A DNA stretch of 64,000 nucleotides. Source: Leptolyngbya sp. NIES-2104 (lineage in GTDB: Bacteria; Cyanobacteriota; Cyanobacteriia; Leptolyngbyales; Leptolyngbyaceae). Shown here piece after piece: positions 28,457-37,704 of this stretch. Location of the stretch: the NCBI RefSeq assembly GCF_001485215.1, contig NZ_BBWW01000001.1, forward strand, positions 2,852,001 through 2,916,000, read 5' to 3'. The notes beneath the pieces were generated by a model. That model saw nothing but the letters and a program-made list of their open reading frames with translations, ran no database searches and was not told where the DNA came from. The position numbers and the translations under genes were made by a program. Positions within the stretch are counted from its first letter, which is position 1. Each line of letters begins with the position of its first letter.

Positions 28457-30406
28457 CTAATCGACTGCCTCATAATCCGCAGTCATGGTGGCATCTGCCT
28501 CAAAGGTGAAAGCACTCATATCCACCGAAACGGTATCATCTTCAAAATTCATACCAGAATCGGTGTTCGGTTCAAAGTCGGAATTCCCGAACGGTTGAGC
28601 ATTTTGATAAACGGCTGACCCAACGGTATACAACAGTTGCTGCAATCCATCGAGATACGATTTCACTTCATCGATACTAACCTTTGGATTAGCGATCGCG
28701 CTTCTCAGTCCGGCAATTTTTTCATTCGCCTGCGCCTTCAACGAGTCGCTAATCGCTTCCCCATTTTCTTTCAGCGTTGTTTCATAGCTATGGAATAAAC
28801 CATCCGCTTGATTCTTAAGCTGTACTAACTGCATCCGACGGGTATCTTCTTCAGCAAACATTTCCGATTCTTGCCGCATCCGCTCAATTTCACTGCTGCT
28901 CAAACCCCCCGTATTCGAGATTTCAACGCTTTGAGCGCGTCCTGTTCCTTTATCACGAGCAGAAACTTTCAGAATTCCGTTCGCATCGATTTCAAATGCC
29001 ACTTCGATTTGAGGAACGCCTCTCGGTGCGGCTGGAATTCCCGTAAGCTGGAATTTACCCAGGCTCTTATTGTCGCGCGCCATTGCCCGCTCACCTTGTA
29101 GGACGTGGATTTCTACCGAGGTTTGTCCATCGGTTGCGGTCGAAAAAACTTGAGTTTTGCTGCTGGGGATCGTGGTATTACGATCGATAATTCGCGTAAA
29201 CACTTCCCCTAATGTTTCAATTCCCAATGAAAGCGGTGTCACATCCAGCAGCAAAAGATCTTTCACTTCGCCGCCCAAGACTCCAGCCTGAATCGCTGCT
29301 CCTAGCGCGACCGCTTCATCGGGATTGACAGAGCGATCGGGTGTCTTGCCATTAAAGAACTTCTTCAGTGCATCTTGAACGGCTGGAATTCGAGTTGAAC
29401 CGCCGACTAAAAGAATGCGATCGATCTCTTCGATCGTCAAATTCGCGTCTTTTAACGCCTGTTCCATTGGCTCGATCGTCGCTTGAATCAATCGGCTCGA
29501 TAACTCTTCAAACTTGGTACGAGTTAGCTCGATTTCTAAATGCTTGGGTCCCGTTTCATCTGCGGTAATAAACGGCAAATTGATCGATGTGCTAAGGGTT
29601 CCAGAAAGCTCGATTTTCGCCTTCTCAGCCGCTTCTCTCAATCGTTGAAGCGCCATTTTATCTTGAGTTAGATCAATGCCTTCCTGCTGGCGGAAAATGT
29701 CATTGAGCCAATCAACGATACAGGCATCAAAATCATCACCACCTAAATGGTTGTTACCCGATGTCGCTTTTACTTCAAATACGCCATCACCCAACTGAAG
29801 AATCGAGACATCGAACGTTCCGCCCCCAAGGTCAAACACCAAAACACACTGGTCTTGGTCTTGCTTGTCCATTCCGTAAGCAAGGGCTGCCGCAGTCGGC
29901 TCATTAATGATTCTTAGAACTTCCAGACCTGCGATCGTTCCTGCATCCTTGGTCGCTTGCCGCTGAGCATCACTGAAATAAGCAGGAACCGTAATCACCG
30001 CTTGTGTGACACTTTCACCCAAATAATTTTCCGCATCCTGCTTTAACTTTTGCAGGATCATCGCGCTCACTTCTTGTGGCGTGTAATTCCGACCGCGAAT
30101 CTGTACATCAACCGTATCGTCTTTCCCTTTGACGCAATTGTAAGGAACCCGTGATCGCTCGATCTGCGTATCTTCCCATCGCCGTCCAATAAAGCGCTTA
30201 ATACTAAAAACCGTGTTTTCAGCGTTGGTAACAGCCTGACGTTTTGCTAACTGACCGACTAAGCGATCGCCCGTCTTCCCGAAGCCCACCATGCTCGGTG
30301 TGGTTCTTCCGCCTTCCGAATTGGTGATAACGACGGGCTGACCGCCCTCTAACACTGCGACACAACTATTCGTTGTGCCTAAGTCGATGCCGATGACTTT
30401 TCCCAT
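28457..30406 (-). CDS. dnaK: Chaperone DnaK (Hsp70)
   Basis: A 649-residue Hsp70. The ATPase domain shows [17 protein letters not shown], the phosphate-2 loop [14 protein letters not shown], the adenosine loop [12 protein letters not shown] and the linker [16 protein letters not shown]. The substrate domain and helical lid are complete. The C terminus does not end in the usual EEVD or DAEF-type motif; it finishes with acidic residues and ADYEAVD. Linkage to grpE recalls the dnaK1 gene of Synechocystis, one of three cyanobacterial dnaK paralogues, and I infer DnaK1-type. The gene lies on the minus strand between grpE and dnaJ, and a large inverted repeat sits in the grpE-dnaK interval. Confidence 0.95.
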   Translation of the reverse strand: MGKVIGIDLGTTNSCVAVLEGGQPVVITNSEGGRTTPSMVGFGKTGDRLVGQLAKRQAVTNAENTVFSIKRFIGRRWEDTQIERSRVPYNCVKGKDDTVDVQIRGRNYTPQEVSAMILQKLKQDAENYLGESVTQAVITVPAYFSDAQRQATKDAGTIAGLEVLRIINEPTAAALAYGMDKQDQDQCVLVFDLGGGTFDVSILQLGDGVFEVKATSGNNHLGGDDFDACIVDWLNDIFRQQEGIDLTQDKMALQRLREAAEKAKIELSGTLSTSINLPFITADETGPKHLEIELTRTKFEELSSRLIQATIEPMEQALKDANLTIEEIDRILLVGGSTRIPAVQDALKKFFNGKTPDRSVNPDEAVALGAAIQAGVLGGEVKDLLLLDVTPLSLGIETLGEVFTRIIDRNTTIPSSKTQVFSTATDGQTSVEIHVLQGERAMARDNKSLGKFQLTGIPAAPRGVPQIEVAFEIDANGILKVSARDKGTGRAQSVEISNTGGLSSSEIERMRQESEMFAEEDTRRMQLVQLKNQADGLFHSYETTLKENGEAISDSLKAQANEKIAGLRSAIANPKVSIDEVKSYLDGLQQLLYTVGSAVYQNAQPFGNSDFEPNTDSGMNFEDDTVSVDMSAFTFEADATMTADYEAVD

Positions 30407-30456
30407 AACTAGCGCTGCCGAAAGTACGCGAGGTGAACGCAGAACATAAAGTTCTC

Positions 30457-30496
30457 AGTTAGTTCTCCGTACAGTACGGATAAACTCGAACTAACT
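30457..30496 (-). promoter_or_regulatory. Nested inverted repeat ahead of dnaK
   Basis: A 15-base palindrome TCCGTAC A GTACGGA (30466-30480) sits inside an outer pair AGTTAGTTC (30457-30465) and GAACTAACT (30488-30496). It lies between grpE and dnaK on the transcribed minus strand, 50-90 bases ahead of the dnaK start. It is not a CIRCE element (TTAGCACTC/GAGTGCTAA). A terminator, attenuator or regulator site is possible. Confidence 0.5.
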
Positions 30497-30579
30497 TTAC
30501 GGATGATTCCCTGTTTCAGAGTTTTCTTATCGTTGCGTTCACAAACAAGCAGTCTCGGTACTTCCACGGAAATCAGCAA

Positions 30580-31248
30580 TTATCCTTTGCCAGAACCGTC
30601 TTCTGGGGGTGCTGCAACCTTTACCATCGCGTGACGCAGTACTTTGTCATCGAGCATGTAACCGCGCATCAATTCTTCTACAACGGTTCCTTCTGGATGT
30701 TCGCTGGTTGGTTCGCGCATCACCGCTTCGTGCAGATTCGGATCAAATTCAGTCCCTGCCGCCCGCATCGGTGCGACCCCGACTTTCTTTAGGCGATCGA
30801 CCATATCCTTGTAAACGCCCTGATAGCTCTTATGGATATTCGATTCGCTCTCGGTTTGCGGTTTGATCTGCGATCGCGCTCGTTCAAAGTTGTCCACCAC
30901 CGGAAGCAACTCTTTCACGGTGTTGCATTTAATCTGCGTTTCTAATTCTTCTCGCTCTCTTTGAGTCCGGCGACGGAAGTTCTCAAAGTCTGCGGCGATT
31001 CTCATGTACTGATTATTCAGTTCTTCCGCCTGCTTTTTCAGTCCTTCGATTTCTCGCTCTTTGGCGGCGTAGTTCGATCGTAATTCCAGAAACGCCGCTT
31101 CATAATCCGTCGTGTCTTCTTCTGCTGGAGTTTCTGTCACGACTTCTGTTTCCACTGCCTCACTCGTCGCAGATGGAGAAGTCTCAGAAGATTCACTGAC
31201 GGTTGTTTGCACTTCTTCAGGCTGCTGCTGATTTTGTTCGTCGATCAT
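30580..31248 (-). CDS. grpE: GrpE nucleotide-exchange factor
   Basis: The 222-residue co-chaperone that releases ADP from DnaK. Residues 1-55 are a Ser/Glu/Thr-rich disordered tail; then a long coiled coil (about 55-110; AAKEREIEGLKKQAEELNNQ), the RIAADFENFRRRTQREREEL signature, the VVDNFERA segment and the C-terminal beta wing (YKDMVDRLKKVGV, FDPNLHEAV, GTVVEELMRGYML) follow. It is the first gene of the grpE-dnaK-dnaJ-tusA-rsgA direction and is divergent from pilB, so the 199-base interval 31249-31447 should carry two promoters. Confidence 0.95.
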   Translation of the reverse strand: MIDEQNQQQPEEVQTTVSESSETSPSATSEAVETEVVTETPAEEDTTDYEAAFLELRSNYAAKEREIEGLKKQAEELNNQYMRIAADFENFRRRTQREREELETQIKCNTVKELLPVVDNFERARSQIKPQTESESNIHKSYQGVYKDMVDRLKKVGVAPMRAAGTEFDPNLHEAVMREPTSEHPEGTVVEELMRGYMLDDKVLRHAMVKVAAPPEDGSGKG

Positions 31249-31447
31249 TGTGCGCTAATTTCCCTGTATAGAACGCTGGCTTAAGCAAGCCTCTTCCATC
31301 CTAGCGAATGGGCGATCGGATGCCGCACCGCTTAACCGATAAGCATCATATCGCACTGATTCCGGTTTGACCGCCTGAGTTCATCTTTAAGCGTTCTTCA
31401 AAAAACATTTTGGGAATCATCAATAAGGTGATCTTCGTTCATCCGTT

Positions 31448-33445
31448 ATGACAAATTCTTCTTCTCAACGGCGTGCGCTTGTCGTTCAAAACAATTTTTC
31501 GCCGTTCGGTAATAAATTAATCCAGTCTGGCTATGTCAATAACGAGCAGATGCAGCAAGCTCTGATCGAATGCCGCAAGTCAGGAAAGCCGCTTACCGCA
31601 GTGCTGGAATCGATGACGGGTCAGCAATTATCCCCGGATCTGATTCGCCAATACAAGAGACAGCAACTGTTTGAGTTGAAGATTCTCTACGGAGTTGAAT
31701 CACTAGATCCTGAGCTAAACGAAGTTTCTTCAACTCACATTGGACAACTCATTGGCGAACTAATCCCGATCGAGCTTTGTCGCCGTTACAACTTGATTCC
31801 ACTCTCGCAAACCGAAGGCAATCCGCCCTCGCTCCTTGTGGCAATGGTTGACCCGGACAACCTTGCGGCACAAGACGAACTGAATCGGATTCTACGTCCG
31901 AAAGGTTTGGGGCTTCAGCGATTGGTCATTACGATCGATGATTACCAACGCCTGATGTCGAGCTACATGGATGCGCGTCTAGAGCAGGAAAAACAACTCG
32001 AAGCACAGTCCAGAGTCGATGTCCGCTCCGACCTTGAAGGGTTAGAAGGACTGGCAGAACTGCGAGACGACGACAGCGAAATGGATCTCGATGCGTCGGC
32101 AGATGCAGAGGCGGCTCCAATTATTGCGCTAGTCAATAAAATTCTGATCAAAGCGCTTCAGATGGCGGTTTCTGACATTCACGTTGAGCCGCAGGAAGAA
32201 TCTCTTCGTGTTCGATTCCGTAAAGACGGTGTACTCCGCGAAGCATTTGAGCCATTTCCGAAAAAGATCATTCCTGCGGTTGTCGCTCGTTTCAAGATTA
32301 TTGCTCAACTCGATATCGCTGAACGTCGCCAACCCCAAGACGGTCGCATCCGCCGAATTTACGACAGTCGCAAAGTCGATTTCCGGGTCAATACCCTACC
32401 GAGCCGCTACGGTGAGAAAGTCGTGCTCCGAATTCTTGACAACTCAACGACTCAACTCGGTTTAGACAAGCTGATTACTGATGAAACTTCGCTGAAAACC
32501 GTTCAAGAAATGGTGAAGCGTCCCTTCGGACTCATCCTCGTTACGGGTCCAACGGGATCAGGTAAAACGACGACACTATATTCAGCACTGGCGGAACGGA
32601 ACGATCCGGGAGTCAATATCAGTACGGCAGAAGACCCGATCGAGTATTCACTCCCCGGCATTACTCAAGTCCAGGTGATTCGCGAAAAAGGCATGGACTT
32701 CGCCGCAATTCTGAGAGCCTTTCTCCGTCAAGATCCGGATGTGATTCTGGTAGGTGAGACACGAGATAAGGAAACGGCGAAAACTGCGATCGAAGCCGCG
32801 CTAACGGGTCACTTGGTTCTCACAACCCTGCACACGAATGATGCCGCAGGAGCGATCGCCCGACTCGATGAAATGGGCGTTGAACCCTTCATGGTGTCTG
32901 GTGCCTTACTCGGTGTCGTTGCTCAGCGCTTGGTGCGGAAAGTCTGCGACGAATGCCGAATCCCCTACAAACCAACCCCCGCCGAACTCGCTCGATTCGG
33001 GTTAACCAGTACTAACGATTCCCAATTGACTTTGTACAAAGCGAATACGCTGACCGGGCAAGAAATTCAAGATGCCCGCGCCCGCAACCAACTCTGCCAG
33101 AAATGTAATGGCGTTGGCTACAAAGGACGACTCGGTGTGTACGAAGTGATGCGGGTGACGGAAGCGCTGCAAACGCTGATCACCGAAGGCGCACCGACCG
33201 AGCGGATCAAAGAAGTCGCCGTTGAAGAAGGAATGCAAACGCTCCTTGCCTACAGCTTAGATCTCGTGCGTCATGGACTTTGCACCCTCGAAGAGATCGA
33301 GCGTGTAACCTTCACTGACACTGGCTTAGAAGCGGAACTGAAAGCAAAACGCAAGAGTTCGCTCACTTGCCGAACTTGTGGGGCAGAAATGAGCCAAGAC
33401 TGGCTGGACTGCCATTACTGCACTACACCTCGCTTCCAAGATTAA
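31448..33445 (+). CDS. pilB: Type IV pilus extension ATPase PilB
   Basis: A 665-residue hexameric ATPase that powers pilus extension. The N-terminal MshEN/GspE-like domain (about residues 20-190) is followed by the motor: Walker A in GPTGSGKTTTLYS, the Asp box, Walker B in VILVGETRDKETA and the His box HLVLTTLHTNDA. A tetracysteine zinc site is in CDECRIPYKP and CQKCNGVGYKGR. Beyond the usual end, residues 639-665 add a further Cys4 ribbon with C641, C644, C655 and C658, then a stop. It heads the pilB-pilT-pilC operon and is divergent from grpE, as in Synechocystis. Pili drive twitching motility and DNA uptake in cyanobacteria. Confidence 0.95.
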   Translation: MTNSSSQRRALVVQNNFSPFGNKLIQSGYVNNEQMQQALIECRKSGKPLTAVLESMTGQQLSPDLIRQYKRQQLFELKILYGVESLDPELNEVSSTHIGQLIGELIPIELCRRYNLIPLSQTEGNPPSLLVAMVDPDNLAAQDELNRILRPKGLGLQRLVITIDDYQRLMSSYMDARLEQEKQLEAQSRVDVRSDLEGLEGLAELRDDDSEMDLDASADAEAAPIIALVNKILIKALQMAVSDIHVEPQEESLRVRFRKDGVLREAFEPFPKKIIPAVVARFKIIAQLDIAERRQPQDGRIRRIYDSRKVDFRVNTLPSRYGEKVVLRILDNSTTQLGLDKLITDETSLKTVQEMVKRPFGLILVTGPTGSGKTTTLYSALAERNDPGVNISTAEDPIEYSLPGITQVQVIREKGMDFAAILRAFLRQDPDVILVGETRDKETAKTAIEAALTGHLVLTTLHTNDAAGAIARLDEMGVEPFMVSGALLGVVAQRLVRKVCDECRIPYKPTPAELARFGLTSTNDSQLTLYKANTLTGQEIQDARARNQLCQKCNGVGYKGRLGVYEVMRVTEALQTLITEGAPTERIKEVAVEEGMQTLLAYSLDLVRHGLCTLEEIERVTFTDTGLEAELKAKRKSSLTCRTCGAEMSQDWLDCHYCTTPRFQD

Positions 33446-33519
33446 TTCTTAAATCTCTCAGAGCAAACTAATTTTCAGCTTTTCAATCATTCTCATCTCA
33501 GCAATCAGGAGCAGATCTT

Positions 33520-34626
33520 ATGGAAATGATGATCGAAGATTTAATGGAACAACTGATCGAAATGGGTGGCTCAGACATGCACCTGACTGCTGGACTGCCC
33601 CCTTACTTTCGCATCAGTGGGCACCTTCAGCCGATTAGCGATCAGGTTCTTAATGCCGAAGAATGTCAGCGTTTGATCTTCAGCATGTTGAACAACAGCC
33701 AGCGCAAAATGCTAGAGCAAAACTGGGAGCTTGACTGCTCCTATGGTGTGCGCGGACTAGCACGATTCCGAGTGAACGTTTACAAAGACCGTGGAACCTA
33801 TGCCGCTTGTTTGCGTGCTCTGAGTTCCAAGATTCCGAACTTTGAAAAGCTGAATCTTCCTGATGTCGTGCGAGAAATGTCTGAAAAGCCCAGAGGCTTG
33901 ATTCTCGTGACAGGTCCAACCGGATCAGGTAAAACGACGACACTAGCGGCAATGATCGATTTGATTAACCGGACTCGTGCTGAGCATATTTTGACGATCG
34001 AAGACCCGATCGAGTTCGTCTACGAACCGATCAAGAGCCTCGTTCACCAACGCCAACTCGGTGAAGACACCAAGAGTTTTGCAAACGCACTCAAAGCTGC
34101 TCTCCGTGAAGATCCAGATATTGTCTTGGTCGGGGAAATGCGGGACTTAGAAACCATTTCACTGGCGATCTCTGCGGCGGAAACAGGTCACTTAGTCTTC
34201 GGAACGCTGCACACCAGTTCTGCGGCTCAAACCGTTGACCGGATGATCGATGTCTTCCCCTCTGAGCGTCAAACTCAAGTCCGAGTTCAGCTTTCCAATT
34301 CGCTCGTTGCAGTATTTAGCCAAACGCTGGTTCCTAAGAAGAATCCGAAACCGGGTGAATACGGACGAATCATGGCACAGGAAATCATGATCGTCACGCC
34401 AGCGATCGCGAACCTAATTCGTGAAGGAAAAACTGCTCAAATCTACTCCGCAATCCAAACCGGCGGAAAACTCGGAATGCAGACACTGGAAAAAGTCTTA
34501 GCAGATTTATACAAAGCTGGACAAATCACCTTTGAAGCCGCTGCCTCGAAGACTTCTCGCCCGGACGAACTTCAACGCTTAATTGGCGGAACGCCAAACG
34601 GAGCCGCCGCAGCCGTGAAGCGCTAA
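33520..34626 (+). CDS. pilT: Type IV pilus retraction ATPase PilT
   Basis: A 368-residue retraction motor ATPase. Motifs visible are the Walker A GPTGSGKTTTLAAMIDL, the Asp box DPIEFVYEP, Walker B VLVGEMRDLETI, the His box HLVFGTLHT, and the PilT C-terminal AIRxG-type element represented here as EIMIVTPAIANLIREGK. A CAGGAG ribosome site precedes the ATG. It is 74 bases after pilB and 41 bases ahead of pilC, in the same direction, so extension and retraction motors and the inner-membrane platform are made from one locus. Confidence 0.95.
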   Translation: MEMMIEDLMEQLIEMGGSDMHLTAGLPPYFRISGHLQPISDQVLNAEECQRLIFSMLNNSQRKMLEQNWELDCSYGVRGLARFRVNVYKDRGTYAACLRALSSKIPNFEKLNLPDVVREMSEKPRGLILVTGPTGSGKTTTLAAMIDLINRTRAEHILTIEDPIEFVYEPIKSLVHQRQLGEDTKSFANALKAALREDPDIVLVGEMRDLETISLAISAAETGHLVFGTLHTSSAAQTVDRMIDVFPSERQTQVRVQLSNSLVAVFSQTLVPKKNPKPGEYGRIMAQEIMIVTPAIANLIREGKTAQIYSAIQTGGKLGMQTLEKVLADLYKAGQITFEAAASKTSRPDELQRLIGGTPNGAAAAVKR

Positions 34627-34667
34627 TTTAACGCACCTCAAGTTCTCATCACCCCTACTGAACCGCC

Positions 34668-35891
34668 ATGCCAACTTACGTTGCCCGCGTCCGAGACGCA
34701 AAAGGAAATGCCAAAAAAGAAAAAGTCATCGCCGATTCTCTGAGTGAAGCGCGATCGGCATTACGCGAACAAGGCTTGTTTGTCCAAGAACTCAAAGAAA
34801 ATGAGAGTTTTGACATTAATGCGAGCTTTGCAAACTTCCAAACCTCAATGGTATCTGTCACTGTCAAAGATCGTGCCGTTTTTTCCCGTCAATTTGCTGC
34901 TCTTGTGAATGCGGGTGTTGCACTGGTGCGAGGTCTTGGTGTGTTGGCAGACCAATGTCCTAATCCAAAGCTGAAAAAAGCACTGATGGAAATTAGTTCG
35001 GATGTGCAGCAAGGGGTGAACCTGTCTGATGCAATGCGGAAACATCCTCAATGCTTTGATGGTTTGTACGTCAGTATGGTGCAGGCAGGAGAAACAGGTG
35101 GGGTACTGGATGAAGTGCTAAACCGCCTTGCTAAGCTGCTTGAGGATGTCGCTCGATTGCAGAACCAGATTAAATCGGCAATGAGCTATCCGGTGGTCGT
35201 TGGATTTCTCGCGACAGCAATTTTCTTAGGGATGACGATTTTCCTCATTCCGATTTTTGCTGGCATCTTTAAACAACTTGGAGGTGATCTACCTGCCTTC
35301 ACTCAATTGATGTTAGACATTAGTGCGTTTCTTACAAGCCCAGCCGCGTTCAGCTTGTTGATCATTATTCCGTCGCTAATTTTTGCTTACAAGCAGTACT
35401 ACAAAACTCGTGTTGGACGGGAAACGATGGATCGGTTTTTCCTGAAAATGCCGCTGTTCGGTGATTTGATTCAAAAAACTGCAACTGCAAGATTTTGTCG
35501 GACTTTTGGGGCGTTGACTCGTTCAGGGGTTCCGATTTTGACTTGTCTGGAGATTGTGCGAGACACCTCTGGTAATCAGATTGTGGCGAACGCGATCGAT
35601 GAAGCCCGTAAAGAAATTCAAACAGGCGGCATGATCAGCATTGCGCTGCAAAAAGAACAAGTCTTTCCAGCGATGGCGATTCAGATGATCAGTATCGGTG
35701 AAGAAACCGGAGAGATCGATAAGATGCTGATGAAGGTTGCTGACTTCTATGAAGATGAAGTGGAACAAGCTGTGAAAGCTTTGACTAGCATCATGGAACC
35801 GATCATGATTCTATTTCTGGGCGGCATGGTGGGAAGTATTCTTGTTGCGATGTACTTACCAATGTTCGCGATTTTCGACAAGCTCGGTTAA
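34668..35891 (+). CDS. pilC: Type IV pilus platform protein PilC
   Basis: A 407-residue inner-membrane platform protein that couples the motor ATPases to pilin assembly. The two T2SSF domains are present: residues about 70-195 (FSRQFAALVNAGVALVRGL ... VQAGETGGVLDEVLNRLA) and about 275-400 (ARFCRTFGALTRSGVPIL ... ISIGEETGEIDKMLMKVA). Transmembrane helices lie at about 172-200, 220-245 and 372-398. Length is normal. The gene is the third of the pil operon, and a stable hairpin follows it about 30 bases after the stop. Confidence 0.95.
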   Translation: MPTYVARVRDAKGNAKKEKVIADSLSEARSALREQGLFVQELKENESFDINASFANFQTSMVSVTVKDRAVFSRQFAALVNAGVALVRGLGVLADQCPNPKLKKALMEISSDVQQGVNLSDAMRKHPQCFDGLYVSMVQAGETGGVLDEVLNRLAKLLEDVARLQNQIKSAMSYPVVVGFLATAIFLGMTIFLIPIFAGIFKQLGGDLPAFTQLMLDISAFLTSPAAFSLLIIIPSLIFAYKQYYKTRVGRETMDRFFLKMPLFGDLIQKTATARFCRTFGALTRSGVPILTCLEIVRDTSGNQIVANAIDEARKEIQTGGMISIALQKEQVFPAMAIQMISIGEETGEIDKMLMKVADFYEDEVEQAVKALTSIMEPIMILFLGGMVGSILVAMYLPMFAIFDKLG

Positions 35892-35920
35892 ATCGTCTAA
35901 AGTCACATTTTTGTTGATTT

Positions 35921-35961
35921 AGGTCAGATGAATAGGGCTTTTACTCCCTGACATCTGACCT
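35921..35961 (+). terminator. Hairpin after pilC
   Basis: AGGTCAGATG (35921-35930) pairs with CATCTGACCT (35952-35961), and inside it AGGG pairs with CCCT. The stem follows pilC and precedes the next gene by 19 bases. The T run is weak, so termination may be partial. Confidence 0.55.
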
Positions 35962-35980
35962 TTACGGTTGATGGGATGTT

Positions 35981-36562
35981 ATGGAAATTTCTGCTCAAAA
36001 AATTCAGTACGAGGAATTGCTGGCAACGTACAGTCATTCGATCGAAGCGATCGAGCTTCTGAAATGTCATCGTGTTTACCTCGAAATGATTCCGAGTATG
36101 CGGCGAGTTGAAGAGAGCGTGATTACTATTCCATTACCGATCGTGCGAATTCGTCACACCCAATCAACAGTGAATGCAACGAATGTCACAACAGTTGAAC
36201 CTCAGCTTCTTCCCTGTGAACTCGCAATTTTGATGTGTGACCCAGAGTGGAAGATTAAAACCGGGAAAGAAATCTTCGTATTTATTCACCGACCGAACGA
36301 GGACTTTTCAGAGTTGCTGGGTCGATGGCGACAGACACAATTAATGCTAAGTAAAGACTACGAATGGCTATTACCACCTCGGTATCAACACTTTCTAAAT
36401 GATGGGGCTGATAAAATCTACCCGCTTTTCGTGATATTCGAGGATACGCCTGAGCGGATAAAACGAGGATTAATCGGGGCACATTTGCCGTTTGCGATTC
36501 AAGGTAAAGCTGAGGGACTAGACGAATCGGAAACGCTGCAATCTAATCCAGTTGAAGAATAA
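35981..36562 (+). CDS. Conserved hypothetical protein downstream of pilC
   Basis: A 193-residue soluble protein with no signal peptide or membrane segment. Residues 1-45 are helical; residues 45-75 have beta character with a Thr/Asn/Val-rich loop; residues about 75-150 contain aromatic and charged blocks (MCDPEWKIKTGKEIFVFIH and LLPPRYQHFLNDGADKIYPL). I do not recognise a family. It lies in the same direction as the pil genes but behind the pilC hairpin, so co-transcription is uncertain. The convergent ferredoxin gene ends 40 bases further on, and a bidirectional terminator separates the two. Confidence 0.55.
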   Translation: MEISAQKIQYEELLATYSHSIEAIELLKCHRVYLEMIPSMRRVEESVITIPLPIVRIRHTQSTVNATNVTTVEPQLLPCELAILMCDPEWKIKTGKEIFVFIHRPNEDFSELLGRWRQTQLMLSKDYEWLLPPRYQHFLNDGADKIYPLFVIFEDTPERIKRGLIGAHLPFAIQGKAEGLDESETLQSNPVEE

Positions 36563-36566
36563 CTAA

Positions 36567-36597
36567 AAAGCTCCAGGCAAAAATGACTTGGAGCTTT
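36567..36597. terminator. Bidirectional terminator between convergent genes
   Basis: AAAGCTCCA (36567-36575) pairs with TGGAGCTTT (36589-36597), with an A run on the left and T on the right, so it can stop transcription from both sides: the gene ending at 36562 and the ferredoxin gene that ends at 36602. Confidence 0.75.
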
Positions 36598-36601
36598 CGA
36601 T

Positions 36602-37069
36602 TTAACCTTTGTTTCGCTTCGCTTTCGCCTTCTGTTTGCGCCGATTCACGGTAATCATTGCGTGATCAACTGGAAAGCCAGCAACCGGAATCACTTGATA
36701 TTTGCGCTCTTCTTCTAGCTGCTTCAACTCAGCGTAATTCACCCAATGAATGCAATCTACTGGACAAGTCTCGATCGCTTCTTGAATCAGTTCTTCAGAA
36801 TCGCCATCTTGTCGAATGACTCGCGATCGACCATAATCCGGTTCGATGTAAAACGTATTTCGTGCCACATGAGCGCAATGTCTACAGCCGATACAAGTAA
36901 TTTCATCGACGTAAACGCCGCGCTGTCGAAATGCTCCTCCCAACTCAGGTTCAAGACCCGATCGCCCTTCAGCTTCACGCAAGAACCCACCTAGTTCTGG
37001 CTCTAATCCAGAGCGCTCAGAAGTAGAGGAGAAATCTCCATCGGACGGTTGAAAGGAGTCAGACATCAC
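36602..37069 (-). CDS. 4Fe-4S ferredoxin with tandem RSGLEPELGG repeats
   Basis: A 155-residue soluble ferredoxin. The cluster ligands are CIGCRHCAHVARNTF and the distal CPVDCIHWV, so one 4Fe-4S cluster is expected and the other site is degenerate. N-terminal to it are two copies of RSGLEPELGG, 17 residues apart (about residues 19-45). Their codons differ at many silent positions, so the repeat is kept at the protein level. The C-terminal tail is basic (KQKAKAKRNKG). Its start overlaps the end of the DUF1257 gene by four bases, and a DUF2997 gene lies just beyond it, an arrangement conserved in cyanobacteria and plastid-related genomes (Ycf35 neighbourhood). Electron donor and acceptor are unknown. 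Confidence 0.85.
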   Translation of the reverse strand: MMSDSFQPSDGDFSSTSERSGLEPELGGFLREAEGRSGLEPELGGAFRQRGVYVDEITCIGCRHCAHVARNTFYIEPDYGRSRVIRQDGDSEELIQEAIETCPVDCIHWVNYAELKQLEEERKYQVIPVAGFPVDHAMITVNRRKQKAKAKRNKG

Positions 37070-37452
37070 GCGCTCCAGCGTTGTAGGACAAGACGAATTG
37101 AACCATCTTCATTCTTCTGCTGCTCGGAAACTTGGAAGCCTTTCTGAGTGCTTTCGTTCACGATCGTATGATACGCATAGCGTTGAGTGACTTTGCTCAA
37201 GAAGCGATCGACCGAGTTGTCGAGATTCCAGAATTGCAGGTCAGCGACCAGTTCGTATTCGTGACCGTTCCAGGCAAAACCGACATCGTAGCCATTGTTT
37301 TGTTCGATAACGACCTCGGCAGTTTGAGTCTGTCCGCGATAGCCCCGGACATCACGTGGACCCGATTTCCAGTCCATTCCGAGATCAGACAGTGCAGACT
37401 GCAAAGAGGTAAGATTACGGATTTGAGTTTTGATTTGGCTAAAATGTGACAT
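37066..37452 (-). CDS. ycf35: Ycf35-like DUF1257 protein
   Basis: A 128-residue protein of the DUF1257 family, known as Ycf35 in algal plastids. Visible family blocks are MSHFSQIKTQIRNL, DLGMDWK, RGYRGQTQTAEVVI, FAWNGHEYELVADLQFW and AYHTIVNESTQKGF. The function is not established; it is conserved in photosynthetic organisms. It is located between a DUF2997 gene upstream and a ferredoxin gene downstream (four-base overlap), so the trio probably acts together. The mean length of the family is about 125 residues, so this is complete. Confidence 0.88.
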   Translation of the reverse strand: MSHFSQIKTQIRNLTSLQSALSDLGMDWKSGPRDVRGYRGQTQTAEVVIEQNNGYDVGFAWNGHEYELVADLQFWNLDNSVDRFLSKVTQRYAYHTIVNESTQKGFQVSEQQKNEDGSIRLVLQRWSA

Positions 37453-37494
37453 GGCAAATGGTTACGATTCAAATTGTAAGGGGTGCAAACAAAC

Positions 37495-37704
37495 TTACCA
37501 ATCGCTATACGTCGCTTGGGTTTTTACAGTCTCAGACGGTTGAACAGGTTGGGCAAAGTATTCAGAAGTCTGCTCTTGGGTGATGACTCGACCCAGTTGA
37601 GCTTCGATCGCGGCAGTTACTTCCTCGCAGGATTTCCCCACAATTCCGGTTACTTTTTCTTGCACTCGACCGTCTGGATAAATGATGAACTCTAACGTTT
37701 CCAT
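37495..37704 (-). CDS. DUF2997 small protein
   Basis: A 69-residue protein with the DUF2997 core: LEFIIYPDGRVQEKVTGI, GKSCEEVTAAIEAQLG and a shorter Gln/Ser-rich tail. It lies 42 bases upstream of the ycf35 gene on the same strand. DUF2997 proteins regularly sit beside Ycf35 and the ferredoxin in cyanobacteria; the function is unknown. The ATG at 37704 has only a weak ribosome site. Confidence 0.8.
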   Translation of the reverse strand: METLEFIIYPDGRVQEKVTGIVGKSCEEVTAAIEAQLGRVITQEQTSEYFAQPVQPSETVKTQATYSDW

